Origin: Caldilineaceae bacterium
GTDB taxonomy: Bacteria; Chloroflexota; Anaerolineae; Caldilineales; Caldilineaceae
DNA: 64,000 bases
Direction: 5' to 3'
Assembly (NCBI GenBank): GCA_022824025.1
Contig: JAJEBF010000052.1
Span: 19,617-83,616 of the forward strand
Made by a program: the position numbers and the translations under genes. Below the pieces are notes generated by a model. It was given only the letters and a program-made list of their open reading frames with translations. It was not told the DNA's origin and searched no databases. Below, piece after piece: positions 42,936 through 51,796 of the stretch; position 1 is the stretch's first letter, and the number at the start of each line of letters is the position of its first letter.

Positions 42936-44888
42936 CTATACGTCCAGATTACGCACCTCGTGGGCGTGCGTCTGGATGAACCGGCGGCGGGGCGGCACAC
43001 TGCTGCCCATCAGCATGTCAAAGGTGCGGTTCGCCTCCGCCGCATCCTCCACATTCACCTGCAGCAGCGTCCGAAACTCCGGGTTCATCGTCGTGTCCCA
43101 CAACTGCTCCGGGTTCATCTCCCCCAACCCCTTATACCGCTGCTCCAGCTTGATGTTCTCCGTGCCCATCTCCTGCCGGATCTGCGATAGAGCATTGTCG
43201 TTGTACACATACTGCTCCGACCGCTTTGCCTTGCCGTTCTGGCGTTCGGTGATCTGCACCTTGTACAGAGGCGGCTGCGCAATGTACAGATGGCCGTTCT
43301 CCACCAGCGGCCCCATATACCGGAAAAACAACGTCAGCAGCAGCGTGCGGATGTGTGCGCCGTCCACGTCCGCATCCGTCATCACGATGATCCGGTTGTA
43401 ACGCAGGTTGTCGACGGCAAAATCATCGCCCACGCCGGTCCCCATCGCGGTGATCAGCGACTGGATCTCCTTGTTTCCCAAAATCTTGTCCAGACTAGTG
43501 CGTTCCACATTCAGGATCTTGCCCCGCAACGGCAATACCGCCTGAAATCGCCGATCACGGCCCTGTTTGGCGCTGCCGCCAGCGCTGTCACCCTCAACAA
43601 TGTACAGTTCGCTCTCGTTCGGATCGCGGCTGGAGCAGTCCGCCAGCTTGCCGGGCAGGGTCATGCTCTCCAGCGCGCTCTTGCGGATCACAAGATCCCG
43701 GGCCTTGCGGGCCGCCTCGCGAGCCCGGAAGGCCACCTGACACTTGTCGGTGATCCGCCTGGCGTCGCGCGGGTTCTCCTCCATCCAGCTGTTGATGCCC
43801 TCGGCCACGGCCGTCTCAACGTGATAACGCACCTCGTTGTTGAGCAGCTTCAGCTTGTTCTGCCCCTCAAACTGCGGCTCCACAGCTTTGACACTGATGA
43901 TGGCGGTCATCCCCTGGCGCGTATCATCCCCGCTGAAGTTGGGATCATTGTCCTTCAGAATCCCCTGTTTGCGCGCATAGTCGTTGATCTGCCGCGTGAG
44001 CGCCGCGCGCAGGCCGGTCAGATGGGTGCCCCCGTCGGGCGTGTTGATCGTGTTGGCAAAGGCGAAGATCGACTCATTGTAGCCGTCCGTGTACTGGATG
44101 GCCGCCTCCACGTGGGTTGACTCGACCTGCAGGTCAACGTAGATCGGCTCGTGCAGAACGGTGCGGTTCTTGTTGAGATAGCGCACGAAAGTCTGCACGC
44201 CGCCTTCGAAATAGAAGCTGATTTCGCGCGGCTCCTCCCCGCGGTCATCGACAAAATGAAGATCAATCCCGCGCGTCAGGAACGCCATCTCCCGAAATCG
44301 GGTTACCAGCGTCTGCCAGTCATATTCGAGAACGTCAAAAATCGTATCGTCACGCAGAAAACGCTGGATGGTGCCCGTCTCGTCGCGCTTACACTTGCCC
44401 ACTTCCTCCACATCCGTCACAGGCACACCGCGATTGAAACGCTGCCGCCAGACCTTTCCGTCCCGCTTGACCTCAGTCTCCATCCACGTGCTCAACGCGT
44501 TCACCGCGCTCACGCCAACGCCATGCAGCCCGCCCGACACCTTGTAGCCGACATCGCCGAACTTGCCGCCCGCGTGCAGCTTCGTCATCACCACTGTCAA
44601 CGCCGGCATCCCGGTCTGCTTCTGCGTGCCCACAGGGATGCCCGCGCCGTTGTCCTCCACGGTGACGCTCTCATCCTTGTTGATCGTAACCACGATCTTG
44701 TCGCAGCGGCCCTGCATCGCCTCGTCAATGGCGTTATCCACCACCTCATACACCATGTGATGCAGGGCTTTCGTATCCGTCCCGCCAATGTACATGCCGG
44801 GCCGTTTCCGCACCGCCTCCAGGCCTTCCAGCACCTGAATCTGGTCGGCGCCATAGACAAAGTCCTGCTTATTCATCTTCTCTGCCAC
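42936..44888 (-). CDS. gyrB: DNA gyrase subunit B
   Basis: 650 residues from GTG 44888 (GGAGG five bases upstream); ATG 44876 is four codons in. GHKL ATPase motifs RKRPGMYIGGTD, EVVDNAIDEA, VEDNGAGIPV and GLHGVGVSAVNALS; TOPRIM motifs YIVEGDSAGGSAKQGRDRRF and MTDADVDGAHIRTLLLTLF; C-terminal YKGLGEMNPEQLWDTTMNPE. The last motifs and QTHAHEV mark it as GyrB rather than ParE. gyrA is not in the window. Confidence 0.96.
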   Translation of the reverse strand: MAEKMNKQDFVYGADQIQVLEGLEAVRKRPGMYIGGTDTKALHHMVYEVVDNAIDEAMQGRCDKIVVTINKDESVTVEDNGAGIPVGTQKQTGMPALTVVMTKLHAGGKFGDVGYKVSGGLHGVGVSAVNALSTWMETEVKRDGKVWRQRFNRGVPVTDVEEVGKCKRDETGTIQRFLRDDTIFDVLEYDWQTLVTRFREMAFLTRGIDLHFVDDRGEEPREISFYFEGGVQTFVRYLNKNRTVLHEPIYVDLQVESTHVEAAIQYTDGYNESIFAFANTINTPDGGTHLTGLRAALTRQINDYARKQGILKDNDPNFSGDDTRQGMTAIISVKAVEPQFEGQNKLKLLNNEVRYHVETAVAEGINSWMEENPRDARRITDKCQVAFRAREAARKARDLVIRKSALESMTLPGKLADCSSRDPNESELYIVEGDSAGGSAKQGRDRRFQAVLPLRGKILNVERTSLDKILGNKEIQSLITAMGTGVGDDFAVDNLRYNRIIVMTDADVDGAHIRTLLLTLFFRYMGPLVENGHLYIAQPPLYKVQITERQNGKAKRSEQYVYNDNALSQIRQEMGTENIKLEQRYKGLGEMNPEQLWDTTMNPEFRTLLQVNVEDAAEANRTFDMLMGSSVPPRRRFIQTHAHEVRNLDV

Positions 44889-44988
44889 GTAAACCTCCGG
44901 TCGTTTCAGGCAAAGCCGCGGCCCGCCATTGGGCGCGCAACCCCACCGCATCATCGGTACCGCAGTGTCGCCACTGCAGTGTCGCTGC

Positions 44989-45024
44989 AATTCTGCTATC
45001 GTATGCTATCGTGCTATCGCTGAC
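44989..45024. repeat. Small tandem repeat upstream of gyrB
   Basis: TGCTATCGTATGCTATCGTGCTATCGC: three near-copies of TGCTATCGT within the gyrB leader region. Function unknown. Confidence 0.5.
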
Positions 45025-45127
45025 TGCGGTCACCCGTGCCTGGGCTCGTCGTCAAGCCGGGCCGACCGCTGTCGCCGTTAGAGGAGCTGGTAATGTCGGC
45101 GACGCTCTGTTCGCCCCGACAAAGTGG

Positions 45128-46093
45128 TCAGGCAATGCCAACCGTTTCTCCCTGCTGCATCGCAAGGATGCGCGTCCGGTAAAAGACCAGCAGTGACATC
45201 GCCAACCCCGTGCCGATAAAGGTGTTCCCCAAGGTGGCGAATGCCACCCCCAGCGTATGCCATTGGGTAATCTGGCGGAACAGCAACCCCATACCGGTCG
45301 AAATCAACGTCGTCAGCAGGACAAACCCGACGGTCGTCCAGAAGTTCCTCCGCACCAGGAAGATGCTGCGGCGCACCGCGTGCCCAATCGCCAGATCGTC
45401 CAATACCAGGGCTGTCGAGACAAAATAAAGATAGAGCAGGATCACCACGATCAGACCGGCGAACAGGAACAGCGCCCCCGACCCCAGCACCGGGCTGATC
45501 AGCGCCAGCACAGTGATACCGATCACCCCGGGAATGTAGATCATCAACAGGCCGAGGCCGAAGAGAATCAGGAACCCGATCGTCCGCAGCCAGTGGCGTA
45601 CAATGCGCCCCGCCAGAATGTTCAGCGAGAGCGCCTTCTGCCCCTCGCCGATCGGCAGATTCTGCGCCAGAAGATTCATATAGGTCGCCCCGATCAACAG
45701 ACCCGCCAATCCAAAAAGCAGAGACAGCAGACCGGCGGAGCCAATCGAATCGATCTCAATGCTGGGGTGCGTCTCCTTTATGTTGGGCAGCGTCGCCAGC
45801 AGGCTCGGCACATGATACAGGAGCCCATTGACGAGAAACTGGGCCAGATTGCTCGTCTGGCCGAAAATCTCCAGGATCTCTCCCATCTGGTCCAGGGCAA
45901 ACGGGCTCCCCTCCGCCAGCTCCGGATCCTCGGCCAGACCGGTGTAGAAATCGGCCAGCCGCCCCAACAGGGGGCCAATGCTCCAACGGGGCAGAACCCA
46001 TAGCAGCGCATCCAGCAACAGCGGCAACAGCAACAGCCCGGGACGCTGGCTGACAAAGCGGTAGCCGGTTGAAATACTGTCTATAATGCCCAC
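45128..46093 (-). CDS. Integral membrane protein, unknown function
   Basis: 321 residues with about six hydrophobic segments, including LLSLLFGLAGLLIGATYMNL, TIGFLILFGLGLLMIYIPGVIGI and GALFLFAGLIVVILLYLYF. LDDLAIGHAVRRSIFLVRRNFW between helices resembles the amphipathic segment of glycerophosphodiester-phosphodiesterase membrane-domain/DUF975-like proteins. Cytoplasmic start without signal peptide. Lies upstream of gyrB on the same strand, 239 bases away. No catalytic motif recognised. Confidence 0.7.
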   Translation of the reverse strand: MGIIDSISTGYRFVSQRPGLLLLPLLLDALLWVLPRWSIGPLLGRLADFYTGLAEDPELAEGSPFALDQMGEILEIFGQTSNLAQFLVNGLLYHVPSLLATLPNIKETHPSIEIDSIGSAGLLSLLFGLAGLLIGATYMNLLAQNLPIGEGQKALSLNILAGRIVRHWLRTIGFLILFGLGLLMIYIPGVIGITVLALISPVLGSGALFLFAGLIVVILLYLYFVSTALVLDDLAIGHAVRRSIFLVRRNFWTTVGFVLLTTLISTGMGLLFRQITQWHTLGVAFATLGNTFIGTGLAMSLLVFYRTRILAMQQGETVGIA

Positions 46094-46308
46094 GAACGCT
46101 TCCCGGTTCGGCCTGCCAAACCCATCTCAATTCCATTTCCAAAACAGTGTTTCAGCGGCGCAATTCATCTGAGTAATTTTACCACACAAGCCTGAAATGG
46201 ACGAACGGGAACGCCATTTCCGCCCCCGCGCCCCAACCCCCCCCGAAAAAGTGCCGTCCAGATCTGGGGCGACCGGGAAAAGCGTCCCCAGCATTCAGCG
46301 GACGACTC

Positions 46309-46353
46309 GCCCTTCCCCCGCCCTTCCCCTGCCCTTCCCCCGCAGTTCCCCCC
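46309..46353. repeat. GCCCTTCCCC tandem tract
   Basis: Four near-copies of a ten-base unit GCCCTTCCCC(C). The complementary strand has four or more runs of G, so a G-quadruplex is conceivable upstream of murA. Confidence 0.6.
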
Positions 46354-46410
46354 GTCCCGGAAACAAACTAGACGGGAAGGGTAGACCGTTCTACAATTGA
46401 TTGAACTGTG

Positions 46411-46427
46411 ACCCCTGTGACAGGGGT
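46411..46427. other. Perfect hairpin upstream of murA
   Basis: ACCCCTGT-G-ACAGGGGT is an exact inverted repeat 143 bases before murA, a possible operator or leader hairpin. Confidence 0.4.
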
Positions 46428-46569
46428 TTGGACCGTGACTTCTGCGGCCGGAACGGGGCAGGTCCGCCCGTGTTCGCCAGCGCTCATCATGCAGCCGCCC
46501 CCTGATTCCACGGGGACCGGGTGATTCACGAATCAACGTCCGCATCGCGCAACGACCAAAGGAGAAAGC

Positions 46570-47886
46570 ATGGCCTCATTCGCTATCCAGGGCGGCCAAC
46601 CCATCGAAGGCACTGTCAGCATCAGCGGCAATAAAAACGCCGCTTTTCCTCTCATCGCCGCTTCTCTTCTCACCGACGAAACCGTCATCCTGGAAAATGT
46701 GCCCCAGATCGACGACGTTGCCGCCATGCTCACCATCTTGGAAGGGTTGGGCGTCTACGTGCGCAGAGAGGGCAGCCGGCTGACGCTGCGCGCCGACAGG
46801 CTGCACGGACACGCGCCCGACGCACAGCTCTTCGGACGTATCCGCGGCGGCCTCAATCTGATGGGGCCGCTCCTGGCCCGCCGCGGCGCCTTCCATGTCG
46901 AAGGAGCCGCCGGCGGCGACGATATCGGCCGCCGACGCATCGACACACACCTCCTGGTCTTCGAGCAGCTCGGAGCCTCGTTCGCCCGCCCCGCCAGCGG
47001 ACGCTTCGAACTGACCGCCCCAGGCAGACTGCGCGGCGCCGACATCCTGCTCGACGAAGCCTCCGTGACTGCCACCCAGAACGCGGTGATGGCCGCCTCA
47101 CTTGCCCACGGCACGACCACCCTGCGCAATACCGCCAGCGAACCGCACGTCCAGGAGCTGTGCCGCCTCCTGGTCGCCATGGGCTGCCCCATCGAAGGCA
47201 TCGGCAGTAATACCCTCTTCGTCCACGGCCAGGATCGCCTCCACGGCGCAAAAGCCACCGTCGGACCCGACTACATGGAGGTCGGCAGCTTCATCGGGCT
47301 CGGCGCCATCACCCGCGGCGAATTGCGGATCGCCAACGTCGACCCGGGCCACCTGCGTATGTTGGATATGGTCTTCTGCCAGCGGCTGGGCGTGCGTATG
47401 CGCCTGCAGGAGGACCCCCAGGCCGCGCTCACCGGCCACACGCTCGTCCTGCCCGACGAACAGGACCTGCGCGTCCGACCAGACTTCGGCGGCGCCATCC
47501 CCAAAATCGACGACGCGCCCTGGCCCGCCTTCCCCCCCGACGTGATGAGCATGGCCGTAGTCGTCGCCAGCCAGGCCCGGGGCACAGTCCTCATCCACGA
47601 GAAAATGTTCGAGAGCCGCCTCTATTTCGTCGATAAACTGGTGGCCATGGGCGCCCAGATCATCGTCTGCGACCCCCACCGCGTTGTCGTCGTCGGCCCG
47701 TCCCGGCTCGTCGGCCAGGAGGTCAGCAGCCCCGACATCCGCGCCGGCATGGCGCTCGTCCTCGCCGCGCTCAGCGCCGAGGGCCGCACCCTCATTGGCA
47801 ATATCGAACAGATCGATCGCGGGTACCAGCGCGTGGACGAAAAACTGCGCGCCGTCGGCGCCCACATCGAACGCACGGACGCCTGA
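46570..47886 (+). CDS. murA: UDP-N-acetylglucosamine 1-carboxyvinyltransferase
   Basis: 438 residues. ISGNKNAAFPLIAASLLTDE, NLMGPLLARRGAFHVEGAAGG, SVTATQNAVMAAS, PDYMEVGSFIGLGAITRG and a GRTLIGNIEQIDRGYQRVDEKLRAVGA end. Transfers enolpyruvate to UDP-GlcNAc, the first committed step of peptidoglycan. The catalytic-loop cysteine (GGCxIG in E. coli) is Asp here (GGDDIG, near residue 117), as in mycobacteria and chlamydiae, which makes the enzyme intrinsically fosfomycin-insensitive. Ribosome site AAAGGAG. Shows that the cell makes peptidoglycan, in line with the SpoIID-like gene. Confidence 0.93.
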   Translation: MASFAIQGGQPIEGTVSISGNKNAAFPLIAASLLTDETVILENVPQIDDVAAMLTILEGLGVYVRREGSRLTLRADRLHGHAPDAQLFGRIRGGLNLMGPLLARRGAFHVEGAAGGDDIGRRRIDTHLLVFEQLGASFARPASGRFELTAPGRLRGADILLDEASVTATQNAVMAASLAHGTTTLRNTASEPHVQELCRLLVAMGCPIEGIGSNTLFVHGQDRLHGAKATVGPDYMEVGSFIGLGAITRGELRIANVDPGHLRMLDMVFCQRLGVRMRLQEDPQAALTGHTLVLPDEQDLRVRPDFGGAIPKIDDAPWPAFPPDVMSMAVVVASQARGTVLIHEKMFESRLYFVDKLVAMGAQIIVCDPHRVVVVGPSRLVGQEVSSPDIRAGMALVLAALSAEGRTLIGNIEQIDRGYQRVDEKLRAVGAHIERTDA

Positions 47887-48008
47887 CGCAAGCGACCGCG
47901 GATCACGAGCCACCGGGGTCCTATGCCAGGTACTGTTTCGAAAAGTCCCCAGGTGGTCCCCCGTCCCCGCGGGGATAGTGCCTTCTCGGAACCTTCCACA
48001 CACAACGT

Positions 48009-48281
48009 GGGCGGGGTCGTTGACCTGCTGCGGGGTTTGGCGTTGCCCGCCGTCTATGGCGCCGCCTTTGCCCCGTCATCGGTCACGGAGCAGATAAGCC
48101 GCGAAGCAGACGTCTCCATCGAAATGCTCGATGACTACGGACTGCCCGGCGAACCGGATGACCCTGAGCACGCCTACATCAATGTGTGGGACAAAACATA
48201 AAGACGTTGGCCGAAACGCTTGGCGGCGACGGCTCGTTGGTGGACCATATCGACACCCGCAACGTGCCGGACACGGAGTAA
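48009..48281 (+). pseudogene. Decayed C-terminus of a ZnuA-like zinc-binding protein
   Basis: GVVDLLRGLALPAVYGAAFAP, then SSVTEQISREADVSIEMLDD and YGLPGEPDDPEHAYINVW, after a frameshift KTLAETLGGDGSLVDHIDTR and NVPDTE with TAA. This parallels the last 90 residues of the intact ZnuA downstream (VAALIDQLREEGVPAIFGSI to NVPDSE). The N-terminal two-thirds is gone. A partial duplication or an older copy of the same gene, just upstream of the Fur-family regulator. Confidence 0.8.
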
Positions 48282-48414
48282 GTCCGGTCAACAGCAGACG
48301 ACCCTCGCGGAAGGAGATCTGTGGAGCCTATGGAGATTTTCTGTCTCGCCGGCAAGATGGTACAGTCAGCAAGAGAGATGTGGAAGCGAGAAAGCAGTTG
48401 ACGGGAAACCGGTG

Positions 48415-48443
48415 TTGACACCGCCAACGGCAAGTGCTAAACT
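48415..48443 (+). promoter_or_regulatory. Sigma-70 promoter of the fur/zur-znuA operon
   Basis: TTGACA (48415-48420), 17-base spacer, TAAACT (48438-48443); transcript start near 48450. Confidence 0.8.
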
Positions 48444-48453
48444 GTAGCCCTGC

Positions 48454-48467
48454 TGCGAAAATTCGCA
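48454..48467. promoter_or_regulatory. Candidate Zur/Fur operator
   Basis: TGCGAA-AA-TTCGCA, a 14-base inverted repeat just past the predicted transcript start and 16 bases before the regulator's ATG. Position fits autorepression by the Fur-family protein. Confidence 0.6.
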
Positions 48468-48482
48468 ACAAATAGGGTTACC

Positions 48483-48920
48483 ATGCCCCACAATACCACA
48501 GAGATCAATCAGCGGTTACGTAAATCTGGCTATCGGGTAACCCCCCAACGCCAGCTAATCCTCGACGCCGTCTGTCAACTCGGTGAGCATGTCACCCCCG
48601 AATCCGTGTACGACCATGTACACCGCACCGCTCCCACGCTGAGCCGGGCGACTGTCTACCGCGTTCTGCACTTTCTGACAGAACAGCGCATCCTGACGAT
48701 GGTGCATATGGCCGACGGCCGGCTCGCCTACGAACTGGCCGGCCCCGAACCGCATCACCACCTCGTCTGCCGCACCTGTGATAGCCTGCTCGAGCTGCCT
48801 CACAGCGTCTTGCGGTCCTTTCGCCGGGCCATGGATTCCCAATACGACTTTGAGATCGACGTAAGTCATGTCTCATTTTTTGGGCATTGCACCGACTGCC
48901 GAAACTCTGCCGGCGCCTGA
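48483..48920 (+). CDS. zur: Fur-family metalloregulator, probably Zur
   Basis: 145 residues. Winged helix GYRVTPQRQLILDAVCQLGEHVTPESVYDHV and TLSRATVYRVLHFL, metal segment HHHLVCRTCDSLLEL and a second CTDC near the end; the four cysteines form the structural zinc site. Family members repress metal uptake when bound by metal. Assignment to zinc rests on the immediately following ZnuA gene with a His-rich loop. Repressor site proposed at 48454-48467. Confidence 0.85.
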   Translation: MPHNTTEINQRLRKSGYRVTPQRQLILDAVCQLGEHVTPESVYDHVHRTAPTLSRATVYRVLHFLTEQRILTMVHMADGRLAYELAGPEPHHHLVCRTCDSLLELPHSVLRSFRRAMDSQYDFEIDVSHVSFFGHCTDCRNSAGA

Positions 48921-48970
48921 CGCCAATTGTGGGGGCACACGCCGCCAGCCTGGCGAAAGGGTACCTGCCG

Positions 48971-50122
48971 ATGCTTCACTCACTTCGAATCCTGTCATCG
49001 GTCCTCACGCTGATGATCCTCTTGGTCGCCTGCACCCCGGTCGCGCCCGGAATAACTGACACCCCCACCGAGGAAGAGCGCCCGCGCGTTGTCGTTTCAA
49101 TTCTGCCGCTTGCAAGTATCGTCTACAACATCGGCGGCGATAAGATCGACCTTGACGCCATCATGCCGCCTGGCGCCGACCCTCATACCTTCGAACCCAG
49201 GCCGTCCGATGCCGTGAGACTGGCGCAGGCCGACCTGATATTTGTGAACGGAATGCACCTGGATGAGACAACGTTGAGACTGGCTGAGGCCAATCTGAAG
49301 GATGGGGCTGAGATCATCGAGCTGGCCGTGGCCGTGGCCGCTCCCGACGAACTCCTCTATGGTGTCGAGCATCATCATGGTCCTGCCGAAGAGGACGACC
49401 ACGACGATGATGACGAGCACGGTCACGCCGAAGAGGGCGGCCACGACGACGATGACGAGCACGGTCACGCCGAAGAGGACGACCACGACGACGATGACGA
49501 ACACGGTCACGCCGAAGAGGACGGCCACGACGACGAAGAAGGAGAGCCTGACCCGCACCTTCTGCTCGATCCGCACTTCGCCCTGCGCTACGCCGAGGTC
49601 ATCTTTGCCAGCCTGGCGGCCCTCGATCCGGAGAACAGGGACTACTATGAGAGCAACTTCAACGAGTACACTGCCCGTCTTCTGGCTCTCGACGAAGCCA
49701 TCAAGGCCACAACGGCAACGATTCCTGAATCGAATCGCCGGCTGCTCACATATCACGACTCATTCGGCTACTTTGCCATCCGCTACGGCTATACCGTGAT
49801 CGGCGCCATCCAGCCGAACGATACGTCCCAGCCGTCTGCCAAGGAGGTGGCCGCGCTTATCGACCAGCTGCGCGAGGAAGGCGTGCCGGCAATCTTTGGC
49901 TCAATCCTCTTCCCCGATGACGTGATCGACCAGATCGCGTCCGAGACCGGCGTAACCGTCAGGTCCCTGCTGGACGACGGCCTGCCCGGCGAGCCCGATG
50001 ACCCCGATCACACCTACATCGGTATGATGGTGGAAAATATGAGGACGCTGGCGAGCGTGCTAGGGGGTGACCCCTCCCTGATGGATGGGGTAGTGGTCGG
50101 CAACGTGCCCGACAGCGAATAG
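48971..50122 (+). CDS. znuA: Zinc ABC transporter substrate-binding lipoprotein (ZnuA family)
   Basis: 383 residues from ATG 48971 (GAAAGGG upstream). Lipobox ILLVACTP. Metal-ligand segments MPPGADPHTFEPRPSDAVRL, DPHLLLDPHFALRYAEVIF and LLTYHDSFGYFAIRYGYT, plus the late FPDDVIDQIASETGV. Between them is a large acidic His loop (about residues 135-195) made of 14-residue repeats EEDDHDDDDEHGHA. Captures Zn2+ (or Mn2+) for an ABC importer. The cognate ATPase is broken just downstream and no permease follows, so partners must be elsewhere if it functions. Confidence 0.9.
   Translation: MLHSLRILSSVLTLMILLVACTPVAPGITDTPTEEERPRVVVSILPLASIVYNIGGDKIDLDAIMPPGADPHTFEPRPSDAVRLAQADLIFVNGMHLDETTLRLAEANLKDGAEIIELAVAVAAPDELLYGVEHHHGPAEEDDHDDDDEHGHAEEGGHDDDDEHGHAEEDDHDDDDEHGHAEEDGHDDEEGEPDPHLLLDPHFALRYAEVIFASLAALDPENRDYYESNFNEYTARLLALDEAIKATTATIPESNRRLLTYHDSFGYFAIRYGYTVIGAIQPNDTSQPSAKEVAALIDQLREEGVPAIFGSILFPDDVIDQIASETGVTVRSLLDDGLPGEPDDPDHTYIGMMVENMRTLASVLGGDPSLMDGVVVGNVPDSE
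49387..49542 (+). repeat. 42-bp tandem repeat encoding His/Asp-rich zinc loop
   Basis: Three full copies and a partial fourth of a 42-base unit (14 codons) starting at 49387, 49429, 49471 and 49513. Copies differ at a few bases. Expansion or contraction would lengthen or shorten the metal-binding loop of ZnuA in frame. Confidence 0.85.
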
Positions 50123-50150
50123 GAAGTAAAACAGGAGAGTAACGTGCAGA

Positions 50151-50189
50151 AGGAGTAAGGGGAGATAGGTCTCTCTCCCCTCACTCCTC
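50151..50189 (+). terminator. Hairpin after znuA
   Basis: GGAGTAAGGGGAG pairs with CTCCCCTCACTCC at 12 of 13 positions around a 10-base loop, about 30 bases past the znuA stop. Confidence 0.6.
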
Positions 50190-50215
50190 TTCATTCTCTC
50201 CGCCAAAGGAAGACT

Positions 50216-50561
50216 AAGTGTAGCCACTCATCGAACTTACTGGCGTCAAATTCGGCGATGGCGGCTTTAACGTCCTGAATGACATCAATCTGCACCGGCA
50301 TCCCGGCCAGTTCGTAGGCTTGGTCGGTCCGAGCGGCGCCGGCAAGAGTTCGCTCCTGAAACTGATCCTCACCCTCTTTAATCCCAGAGAAGGACGGCAT
50401 CGAAATCGACGAGAAGACCTCAGACCACACCCGCCAGAAAGGTCGAATTCTGGGTCTCGATCCGGACAGATGGCAAGGAAAACCCAATCCCACCAGCCAA
50501 ATCTTTGGTGCGCGAACGGTTCCGAAAAAGCTGCGCCGAAGGGAGCAAGTCATGGAGTGAC
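50216..50561 (+). pseudogene. Broken ABC-transporter ATPase (ZnuC-like)
   Basis: PLIELTGVKFGDGGFNVLND, INLHRHPGQFVGLVGPSGAG with Walker A GPSGAGKSS, then LLKLILTLFNPREG; a frameshift gives IEIDEKT and the rest is not ABC-like (LGLDPDRWQGKPNPTSQIFG, to VME and TGA). No signature, Walker B or switch His. About 65 N-terminal codons of an ATPase remain. Located directly after znuA, where znuC is expected. Confidence 0.78.
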
Positions 50562-50675
50562 AGGTCGCGCACGCGCCGAAAGGTTGTCGTCGACTTTCCG
50601 CAGTGTGATGCCCGCTGGTCTGTTCACTGTGCTGAGTATCATTTGGATTAGCAAAATGAAAATGAAAGCGAAACT

Positions 50676-51770
50676 GTGTTGAACCCGAAATCTGATCTCC
50701 AACCCATTCCCGTGACCATCATTACCGGATTTCTGGGTTCTGGGAAAACCACACTGCTCAACCGCATTCTTCATGCAGAGCATGGTCTGCGCGTGGCTGT
50801 GCTGGTGAATGACTTTGGCGCCATCAATATCGATACGCAGCTCGTTGTGGGTATGGAGGAAGACACGATCAGCCTTGCCAACGGCTGCATCTGCTGCACC
50901 ATCCGCGACGACTTCCTCAAAGCCACACTCGACCTGCTCCAGCGCCCGCAACCTCCCGAATATATCGTGGTTGAAACCAGTGGTGTCTCCGATCCACTCG
51001 AAGTCGCGCTTACGTTTCGGTCGACCCGGCGCGTGCGGATTGACAGCATCCTTACCGTGGTGGATGCCGAACAGATCCTGAGCCTCGACCGGCGCCATGA
51101 GGCGCTGTCCGTCCACCAGGTCGGCATGGCGGATATCGTCATCCTGAATAAAGTCGATCTGGTGAACGGGGCACAGCTTCAATCAGCGCGAGATTACATC
51201 CGGGACATCGTCCCACGGGCACGCATCATCGAAACAACCCAAGCAGATGTGCCGCTTGAACTGCTGTTGAATGTGGGTCAATTTGAAGTCGAGCGTTTGG
51301 CAAGCCGCCAGCCACACGATATTCATGTTCATGCCGAATCGGAAGAACATGAGCATGAAGACGACGATCACCACCATTCACATACCGACCACACACTGGT
51401 TTTCAGCACCTGGAGCTGGCGCAGTTCGCAGCCTGTCTCATTTCGCGCCCTGCAACGGATGGTCAACCGCCTGCCGGAAACGATCTACCGCGCCAAAGGA
51501 ATTTTCTTCCTGGCGGATGCCCCCGGTCAAAAGGGGATTTTGCAGGTAGTAGGCAGACGCGCCAGCCTGGCTTTAACTCAGGATGAGTGGGAAAATACAG
51601 CGCCGCACTCGCAGCTCGTCGTCATTGGCGCAGAAGGGAGTGTAGACGGCGACACTCTGAACCAGCGCATCGAAGCTTGTCTCGCAGTCAATGCCCCGAA
51701 ATCAGAATGGGAATATATCACGCGCACCGTCACTGAATGGCTGCGCCAGCGGCTGCCCGGCACATCATGA
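50676..51770 (+). CDS. COG0523 (CobW/ZNG1-type) GTPase, putative zinc chaperone
   Basis: 364 residues from GTG 50676 (TTG 50679 also possible). GTPase motifs ITGFLGSGKTTLLN, IVVETSGVSDP and ILNKVDLV; the metal motif NGCICCTIR (CxCC) near residue 70; a His-rich loop HIHVHAESEEHEHEDDDHHH; then the CobW C-terminal domain (YRAKGIFFLADAPGQKGILQ). These proteins use GTP to deliver metal, usually zinc, to client enzymes and are often Zur-controlled. Close to zur/znuA. A paralogue follows 26 bases later. Confidence 0.88.
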   Translation: MLNPKSDLQPIPVTIITGFLGSGKTTLLNRILHAEHGLRVAVLVNDFGAINIDTQLVVGMEEDTISLANGCICCTIRDDFLKATLDLLQRPQPPEYIVVETSGVSDPLEVALTFRSTRRVRIDSILTVVDAEQILSLDRRHEALSVHQVGMADIVILNKVDLVNGAQLQSARDYIRDIVPRARIIETTQADVPLELLLNVGQFEVERLASRQPHDIHVHAESEEHEHEDDDHHHSHTDHTLVFSTWSWRSSQPVSFRALQRMVNRLPETIYRAKGIFFLADAPGQKGILQVVGRRASLALTQDEWENTAPHSQLVVIGAEGSVDGDTLNQRIEACLAVNAPKSEWEYITRTVTEWLRQRLPGTS

Positions 51771-51796
51771 ATCCCGATTAAAGAGGTGCGCCTGAT

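Larger units (their letters stand above)
46094..46569. other. Divergent intergenic region
   Basis: 476 bases between the membrane protein and murA. Contains a C-rich tandem tract (46309-46353) and a perfect hairpin (46411-46427); no gene. Part of it (about 46283-46320) matches a segment at 55830-55866. Confidence 0.5.

Noticed and set aside
49387..49542. CRISPR-like array
   Set aside because: The 42-bp units are contiguous, coding and in frame within znuA, with no spacers.
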